Below, one piece after another: positions 43,691 through 49,125 of a stretch of DNA of 49,125 bases (the first letter of the stretch is position 1; each line of letters opens with the position of its first letter). The stretch is from a virus, in IMG/VR virus record IMGVR_UViG_3300037520_001156, positions 1 through 49,125 of that record. One strand, 5' to 3'. The translations under genes were made by a program, and so were the position numbers. The notes beneath the pieces are model-generated. The model had not been told where the DNA came from. It saw nothing but the letters and a program-made list of their open reading frames with translations, and searched no databases.

Positions 43691-44233
43691 ATGCCTCGTT
43701 ATACTGTAGATGAGATTATTGAATTTGGCAAGGTATCAATAGGGCTTTCTGCTAATTATCAAGCCAATGGCGAGGTTTTTGGCAAGAGGCTGGCTACTAC
43801 CGCACCCAATACAATAGCAATCGTTACAGACGCTTTAAATTGGCAATGGGAGGACTTCCCGACTACAGCCGAGGTAGATGCCACAGCCGCAATAACAATA
43901 GATACAATAGGGGATTTAGGAGATACTATTGAGGTTTTTGTAAACGATCCGTTTTATGGAGTAATATCCTTGGGTCTTTACACAATAACCGGGGGCGATA
44001 CCGATACCACAATTACCGCTACTAATGTTTCTGCTGAGTTAGCCACCAACGCCTATGGGTATGGCTCTACTAGTGCATTAAATGTTATTACGGTAACGGC
44101 AAGGGCAGGTCTTGGGGCTACTATAAACGGAGGTAACAATATCTATGTAGTGATAACTACCGCTGACTTTTTGATAACAGAGAATGACGATAATCTGATA
44201 ACCGAAAACGATAACTTCATAATTTTAGAATAA
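43691..44233 (+). CDS. Tail-associated protein with LITEND repeat tail
   Basis: A 180-residue protein. Middle: Ala/Thr/Gly-rich beta region (DTIEVFVNDPFYGVISLG). The C-terminus holds a repeat of LITEND spaced eight residues apart (LITENDD, NLITENDN), then FIILE. Repeats of LITEx are common at the ends of Bacteroidetes phage tail proteins. The gene ends one base before the next. Confidence 0.6.
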   Translation: MPRYTVDEIIEFGKVSIGLSANYQANGEVFGKRLATTAPNTIAIVTDALNWQWEDFPTTAEVDATAAITIDTIGDLGDTIEVFVNDPFYGVISLGLYTITGGDTDTTITATNVSAELATNAYGYGSTSALNVITVTARAGLGATINGGNNIYVVITTADFLITENDDNLITENDNFIILE

Positions 44234-44234
44234 C

Positions 44235-45179
44235 ATGGCAAACGTAAAAATATCTGCGCTTCCAGCCGCAACTCTTCCTTTGGCAGGTACAGAGGAGCTA
44301 CCCTTGGTACAATCTACTGCTACCAAAAAGGTTACGGTAGATAGCATCAATGCCAATGCTACCCTCCAACAAGTTACCGCAGGTTTCAATAAAGATTTGA
44401 CCAACGATAGGAACTTGCAAGGTACAGATGCAGGAAATAATAACACAGGAGATAGAGTAAATGCTTTCGGAAATGGAGCTTTGAAAGATAATACTGGAGA
44501 TGATGTAAATGCCTTCGGCTCTTCAACAGGAGAAGGGAATGCCTTTAATTCCGTTAATTTTTTTGGGCATGGTACAAGTGCAGATGCCGACCAGCAAGCA
44601 GTATTTGGGAATTACAATGGGACAACTACCTTCAACGCAAGGCTTTCCTATAAAGACATCTCTGACGACAGAAAATACGAACTGCCTGACGCTAGTGGCA
44701 CATTGGTACTTTCGGTAAATGGGAATACTGCTGATGCGCAGGGAGATGTAGTGATAACTCCAAGCGGAGGCGTTCAAACAGTAAAAGTAAGTTTGGCATC
44801 TGCCGATATACTTAGTTTAAACGGTAGCGGTAATCCTTTTTTGTTGATTGCTGCTCCCGGTGCAAGTAAATTTTTAAATGTACTAAGCATAACTTCAATA
44901 TTTAATTTTGTAACAACAGCATATTCGGTGAATAATACTTTAAATTATTGCCTTGGACTTCCTGATTCAGGAGGTGCGCTTTTAGCACAAGCAACAAGTT
45001 TTTTAAGCAATACGTTTAACGTACTTAATATTAATTCAATTAGTAGAAGCACTTTAAATATAACCGGGATTGGAGGGATACAAAACCAAGGGCTATATGT
45101 TTATTGTAATGCCACCGCACCTACTCTTGGGGATGGCACAGTAGATATTTATGTCAGTTATATTGAAACTAATATATAA
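44235..45179 (+). CDS. Tail fibre protein
   Basis: A 314-residue fibre. The start KISALPAATLPLAGTEELPLVQSTATKKVTVDSI is the usual N-terminal motif of Bacteroidetes phage fibres. Then come imperfect NAFGNGALKDNTGDDVNAFG repeats (triple-helical or trimeric look), and LPDASGTLVLSVNGN-ADAQGDVVI, which recurs in the next-but-one gene as LPDSSGTLALSVNGN. The C-terminal 120 residues are a beta-rich tip. The stop overlaps the next ATG (TAATG). Confidence 0.75.
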   Translation: MANVKISALPAATLPLAGTEELPLVQSTATKKVTVDSINANATLQQVTAGFNKDLTNDRNLQGTDAGNNNTGDRVNAFGNGALKDNTGDDVNAFGSSTGEGNAFNSVNFFGHGTSADADQQAVFGNYNGTTTFNARLSYKDISDDRKYELPDASGTLVLSVNGNTADAQGDVVITPSGGVQTVKVSLASADILSLNGSGNPFLLIAAPGASKFLNVLSITSIFNFVTTAYSVNNTLNYCLGLPDSGGALLAQATSFLSNTFNVLNINSISRSTLNITGIGGIQNQGLYVYCNATAPTLGDGTVDIYVSYIETNI

Positions 45180-45586
45180 TGCCACTAACTGCAACAGTAA
45201 CTCAATTTACAGGAGGAGCAAATGCTTACATTAATCCAACCGCTGAGGGGGTGGCTAATTATTTATTGTGGCTTTGTGGGCGGTTTGCTTTGGAATATCA
45301 GGCAGGAACGGGTAATGGAGGGCAAGTAATTCCTATTACTCCGCCGATTGGTCCGGCTCAGATAGAGTTTGAAGTTTCCAACAGTTCATTTATGGTAAAT
45401 GGACAAAGCACAGTTACTATTCCTTTGTTTATAGGATACCACTTGATTTTTGTGAGAAGCGGAATTACCCAAACTACCATAAACACGGGAGGCAGTTATT
45501 ATACTTGGGATAGCACAACGGGAGTGTTCACTTGTTTTGGTCCTGCCACGACTGGAGAACTTTTCCAACTATTCCCATATACCTAA
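45179..45586 (+). CDS. Small tail fibre-associated protein
   Basis: A 135-residue beta-rich protein (MPLTATVTQFTGGANAYINPTAEGVANYLLWL, QIEFEVSNSSFMVNGQSTVTIP). Coupled by TAATG to the fibre gene before it. The second half has the strand pattern of a small carbohydrate-binding or fibre-tip domain. No precise family. Confidence 0.6.
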   Translation: MPLTATVTQFTGGANAYINPTAEGVANYLLWLCGRFALEYQAGTGNGGQVIPITPPIGPAQIEFEVSNSSFMVNGQSTVTIPLFIGYHLIFVRSGITQTTINTGGSYYTWDSTTGVFTCFGPATTGELFQLFPYT

Positions 45587-45590
45587 CACT

Positions 45591-48500
45591 ATGAGAAAGA
45601 TATTTTTAATCATCCTGACCGTATTCCTATGGCTTTTTGGGTACGCTCAGTTCCCTATTAATCAAAATTTAGGCGCACCGAGTACATTAGTCCTTAATAG
45701 AGGGGGATTCAAGTCAGATAGCGCATTGATAATTCCTACCTATTCAGACACAGTTAGGGCAAACCAATCTCTTGGCAGAACATATCCGGGAAACATAATC
45801 AGAGTGGGCAACTTGGTTTACATGAGAAATAGCACCGCAACCGGGTGGGTGGCAGTAGGAAGCGGCGGTGGAGGAGGAGGTGGGTCATTTGATACCGTCT
45901 ATGCTAAATATCCGATCAGAGTTGATACCACGGGCGTAAAAGATACGCTCTACCTAGCACAGCCCTTCTTGGATAGCGTTTACAATAATAGTCCGGGATT
46001 TTTGGACGGATTGATTTCAGTTGATGGTGTTGATTTAATTGACACTTCTGCAATAATTATAGCACCTATTATTTGGAAAAGGAATGGCGTTGTAACCACT
46101 CAGAATACAAATGCCTTGTTCCCAATCCCCCGTGCAGATACTCTAAATTATAGGACAGACATTATTTACATTTCATCAGGAAATGTAATTTCTTACGGAT
46201 TAGGAATCCCTGATACTATTAATGCGTTAGCCCCTGCAATACCATTAGGGGGCATTTTAATTACCTATGTAAATGTCTACGGTAGTTCCCGAATAGTCAA
46301 TCCGCAAGCATCGGTCTACCAAAGAACGGCAGTTGTTTTCATAGACCCCAACACAGGGCAATTAACCACAGACTCTACAAGATTTGCTTGGAACTCCACT
46401 AATGGTTCTTTAATAATAGGCGACCAAGCAGCCAACGCCAATCCTTCCGCAATACTCCAATTAACTTCCAATAATAGGGGCTTCCTCATGCCCACAATGT
46501 CAGCAGCACTTCGTAATGGAATAACTTCCCCTGCTAATGGACTTATGGTATATGATACGGATAGTTCAGCATTGTTTTATTTTAATGGAAATAATTGGAT
46601 TAGCTTAAATAGAAAACCCAATTTGCAACAAGTTACTGATATTGGCGATAGTACAACTAATTCAATTAGTTCTTATGGCACTCCTTGTGTATCTGGAATA
46701 TGGGAAACTGAAAATCTGTCTGTGTCTAATTATGCAAATGGCGATCCTATCCCAGAAGTTACAAATGGTGCAGCGTGGGCATCTCTTACTACAGGGGCGT
46801 GGTGTTGGTATAACAATGATAGTGCAACCTATTGGCGTAGAGGGAAACTTTATAATTTCTATGCTGTAAATGATCCAAGGGGATTAGCTCCGAGTGGATA
46901 TTATATTCCAAGCGGTAACGATTTTGACGACTTAGCATTTTGTTTAGGCGGTATTACAATAGCTGGTGGGAAAATGAAATCCACAAACACATGGTCTGCT
47001 CCAAATACAGGAGCAACAAATGAAAGTGGATTTAACGCCCTTCCATCGGGATTAAGAACAGCAACAACGGGTTCTTTTGCCTCAATAAATACAGATGCTT
47101 ATTATTGGTCATCGGATATTAGTGGGTCTAGAGTTAAGAATCTTACAAATACAAGTGCTACTATTTTTTCTACATCAGGAAATGATAAAGCAGGGTATTC
47201 AGTAAGATTAAAAAGAATAAACGGATTTAATCCATTCGTTCAAATAACATCTAAAACAAAAATAGATCCAGTTGGAATTACTTTTAGTAAAAGCGATGGA
47301 ACTAATTCAGGAAGCATTATACTTAATAATAATAATCTTACAGCGAAAACAAGCGAATTAAAGCTGCCTGATTCTTCTGGCACATTGGCATTATCAGTTA
47401 ATGGAAATTTTGCAAATAGCAAAGGTAATATAACAATACCATCAGGAAGCGGTACAGTAACATCAGTAGCCACAGGATATGGATTGTCGGGCGGTCCTAT
47501 TACTACAACAGGAACTTTAATTGCTGACACTACAGTAAGCGGATTGTCGGGAAAATATTTAAGAATAGTAGATACAGCAAATATTGCTTTTAGACCATCC
47601 GCAGGTGCTAATATAGAATTATCTGGAACATACCCTAGTATAACTATAACGGGTACAGGCGGATCGGGGGGTGGTTCATCAATCAATTATTATCTAAACG
47701 GGTCAGTTAACCAAGGAACATTTGGAGGTGATACATATTATGAATTAAGTCAAACGCCAATACTTGGAGCAGGGACTAATTTTACCCGGCTTAATTCAGC
47801 AGGGAATGGATACATAGCATCGTTTATTACTGATGTAGGTGAGCCTAATATAATAAACATCCCCGGAGGTAATTGGAATCTTGAATTTTATTTTAATGCT
47901 TCATCGGGGGGTGGAAGTCCTCAATTTTACGGGGAGGTTTACAAATATGATGGGTCAACATTTACTTTGATAGCATCGGGAAGTACCAATCCGGAAACAA
48001 TCACAAACGGGACTACTGTTGACCAATATTTTACATCAATACCAGTACCACAAACAACATTACTTTCAAGCGATAGACTTGCAGTTCGTGTATATGTAAT
48101 CACCGGGGGGCGTAATATAACATTGCATACAGAAGACAATAACCTATCAGAAGTATTGACATCTATAAACATCCCTGCTTGGAAAACAAGTGGAAACGCA
48201 GATGTAAATGCAGGGCAATTTATAGGAAGCACGAACAATGCAACTGTAAGGTTTAGGACTAATAATGTAGAAAGAATGAGTATAGATAGTGTCGGAACTG
48301 TATTAGTTAGTTCAGATGAAACAAGAGCAACTAATAATGCATTATATAAATTTGGAGGAGTTAATACATTAAAGCCTACAGTAAATTCTCTATCAGATTA
48401 TAGAGTGATGTATTTTTCAAATGAAGTAAATGCTCCTGCAATAAATTTTACAAATGTAATGCAAGCAGGATATTTTGAAAATAGGATGTTTAATGCTGGC

Positions 48501-49125
48501 ACTATAAACTATGCAGTTGGTCTTCAATCAATTGGCACAAGAATAGGGTCAGTCGGAGCTACCCTTACTGGAGTAACTAATTCTGATGGAGTTTACGCCT
48601 CACCAGTATCGGACATTTCATCATCTACATCAGCAACAATTTCAACTGCAAGAGGTGTAAGAGTTGCCAATTCTCAAAAAAACCCAAGTTTAACTATAAC
48701 CAATCAAGTAGGATTGCAAGTAGATGCAAATTTTAATAGTGGTACAAACAATACATACATATTGCTGGGTACAAATACTGCGCCAACAGGCAATTATTCA
48801 ATATATTCTGCAAATACAACCCCAAGTTATTTTGCAGGGAATATAGGAATAGGCGTAACAACACCTGCCGCATCCTCTTTAGTTGATATGACATCAATAT
48901 CAAAGGGTTTACTAATTCCAAGAATGTCAACAAGTGAACGCAATTCTATTAGCGCACCTGCATCTCAATTACTTGTAGCAAATACAACGACTAATACTAT
49001 AGATATGTATTCAAATAGCAATTGGGCTAAAATTGCAGGAGATTATGGCGATGATGTAGCAGCTTATCGTGAATTGGGAAGCACTATTCAAGCTGCACCA
49101 GTACCCGGTCTTGGGACTATAAGCG
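45591..49125 (+). CDS. Long tail fibre with signal peptide and internal FISUMP domain (runs off right edge)
   Basis: An open frame of at least 1178 codons with no stop before the window ends. Residues 1-20 are a signal peptide: basic start, hydrophobic core (IFLIILTVFLWLFG), then YAQ as cleavage site. A Gly-rich linker follows (SGGGGGGGS). RGFLMPTMSAALRNG ... WISL (46479-46610) and KGLLIPRMSTSERNS ... WAKI (about 48901-49035) are two copies of the Bacteroidetes surface/fibre motif. The FISUMP domain (46665-47223, residues about 359-544) shows NGDPIPEV, WCWYNNDSA, GKLYNFYAVND, LAPSGYYIPS, APNTGATN, YYWSSD and GYSVRLKR. It is followed by the LPDSSGTLALSVNGN motif shared with the fibre gene at 44235. 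Likely the main receptor-binding fibre; secretion by Sec is unexpected. Confidence 0.75.
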   Translation, partial: MRKIFLIILTVFLWLFGYAQFPINQNLGAPSTLVLNRGGFKSDSALIIPTYSDTVRANQSLGRTYPGNIIRVGNLVYMRNSTATGWVAVGSGGGGGGGSFDTVYAKYPIRVDTTGVKDTLYLAQPFLDSVYNNSPGFLDGLISVDGVDLIDTSAIIIAPIIWKRNGVVTTQNTNALFPIPRADTLNYRTDIIYISSGNVISYGLGIPDTINALAPAIPLGGILITYVNVYGSSRIVNPQASVYQRTAVVFIDPNTGQLTTDSTRFAWNSTNGSLIIGDQAANANPSAILQLTSNNRGFLMPTMSAALRNGITSPANGLMVYDTDSSALFYFNGNNWISLNRKPNLQQVTDIGDSTTNSISSYGTPCVSGIWETENLSVSNYANGDPIPEVTNGAAWASLTTGAWCWYNNDSATYWRRGKLYNFYAVNDPRGLAPSGYYIPSGNDFDDLAFCLGGITIAGGKMKSTNTWSAPNTGATNESGFNALPSGLRTATTGSFASINTDAYYWSSDISGSRVKNLTNTSATIFSTSGNDKAGYSVRLKRINGFNPFVQITSKTKIDPVGITFSKSDGTNSGSIILNNNNLTAKTSELKLPDSSGTLALSVNGNFANSKGNITIPSGSGTVTSVATGYGLSGGPITTTGTLIADTTVSGLSGKYLRIVDTANIAFRPSAGANIELSGTYPSITITGTGGSGGGSSINYYLNGSVNQGTFGGDTYYELSQTPILGAGTNFTRLNSAGNGYIASFITDVGEPNIINIPGGNWNLEFYFNASSGGGSPQFYGEVYKYDGSTFTLIASGSTNPETITNGTTVDQYFTSIPVPQTTLLSSDRLAVRVYVITGGRNITLHTEDNNLSEVLTSINIPAWKTSGNADVNAGQFIGSTNNATVRFRTNNVERMSIDSVGTVLVSSDETRATNNALYKFGGVNTLKPTVNSLSDYRVMYFSNEVNAPAINFTNVMQAGYFENRMFNAGTINYAVGLQSIGTRIGSVGATLTGVTNSDGVYASPVSDISSSTSATISTARGVRVANSQKNPSLTITNQVGLQVDANFNSGTNNTYILLGTNTAPTGNYSIYSANTTPSYFAGNIGIGVTTPAASSLVDMTSISKGLLIPRMSTSERNSISAPASQLLVANTTTNTIDMYSNSNWAKIAGDYGDDVAAYRELGSTIQAAPVPGLGTIS

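Noticed and set aside
46665-47223. Diversity-generating retroelement target in the FISUMP domain
   Set aside because: C-type-lectin-like domains are known DGR targets, but no reverse transcriptase, template repeat or near-repeat of the domain's C-terminal DNA with adenine-specific changes is visible in the window. Cannot be excluded for DNA beyond it.
1-49125. tRNA genes, CRISPR arrays, IS elements, att sites
   Set aside because: No cloverleaf, regular repeat-spacer pattern or transposase frame was found by reading. Only the HNH homing gene behaves as a mobile element.

Overview
This window looks like one end of the genome of a tailed phage of a Bacteroidetes host, A+T-rich by eye. The host call rests on TAnnTTTG -7 boxes in front of several transcription units, AT-rich start contexts instead of Shine-Dalgarno sequences, a DUF4373-type replication initiator, two Fibrobacter-succinogenes-major-paralogous (FISUMP) domains, and fibre motifs typical of Bacteroidetes surface and tail proteins. 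The head-tail order (TerL, portal, scaffold, major capsid, connectors, tail-tube-like protein, very long tail stabilisation-like protein, internal virion proteins) recalls the podovirus-like plan of crAss-like phages. That likeness is from memory of the families, not from a search. I see no integrase, lysis cassette, RNA polymerase, tRNA, CRISPR array or reverse transcriptase.

Layout. (1) 1-6737, leftward operon. In transcription order it holds a DUF4373 initiator, a putative helicase loader, a prim-pol/RecA-type primase-helicase, a small ORF, a GT4 and a GT2 glycosyltransferase, a SAM methyltransferase, a NinG-like protein and a hypothetical, with a terminator hairpin at 8-34. Its leader (6738-6872) can form a 13-bp plus 16-bp pseudoknot, and a TATCTTTG promoter is placed so that the transcript would begin at the first arm. 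(2) 6892-7505, two small divergent DNA-binding proteins about 95 bp apart, each with its own TAnnTTTG box: a regulatory switch region. (3) 7645-8783, an inverted moron-like cassette of two leftward genes sharing an N-terminal domain; one is free-standing and one is fused to a FISUMP domain. (4) 8815-30s kb, the rightward structural operon. (5) 31057-43140, one 4027-residue polyvalent protein with ParB-like, zincin, helix-hairpin-helix-like and ADP-ribosyltransferase-like modules. (6) 43169 to the right edge, tail fibre genes. The last is a fibre with a signal peptide and an internal FISUMP domain that runs off the window.

How it fits together. The leftward operon would copy the DNA and probably glycosylate and methylate something in the infected cell. 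The rightward operon builds the head (with a GroES-like cochaperonin), the connector, the tail and the proteins expected to be ejected with the DNA. The FISUMP-bearing proteins are the best candidates for receptor binding. Signs of modular exchange are frequent: an HNH homing endonuclease flanked by a 10-bp direct repeat, in-frame direct repeats bracketing two domains of the giant protein, and a glycine-rich beta module spliced into a connector.
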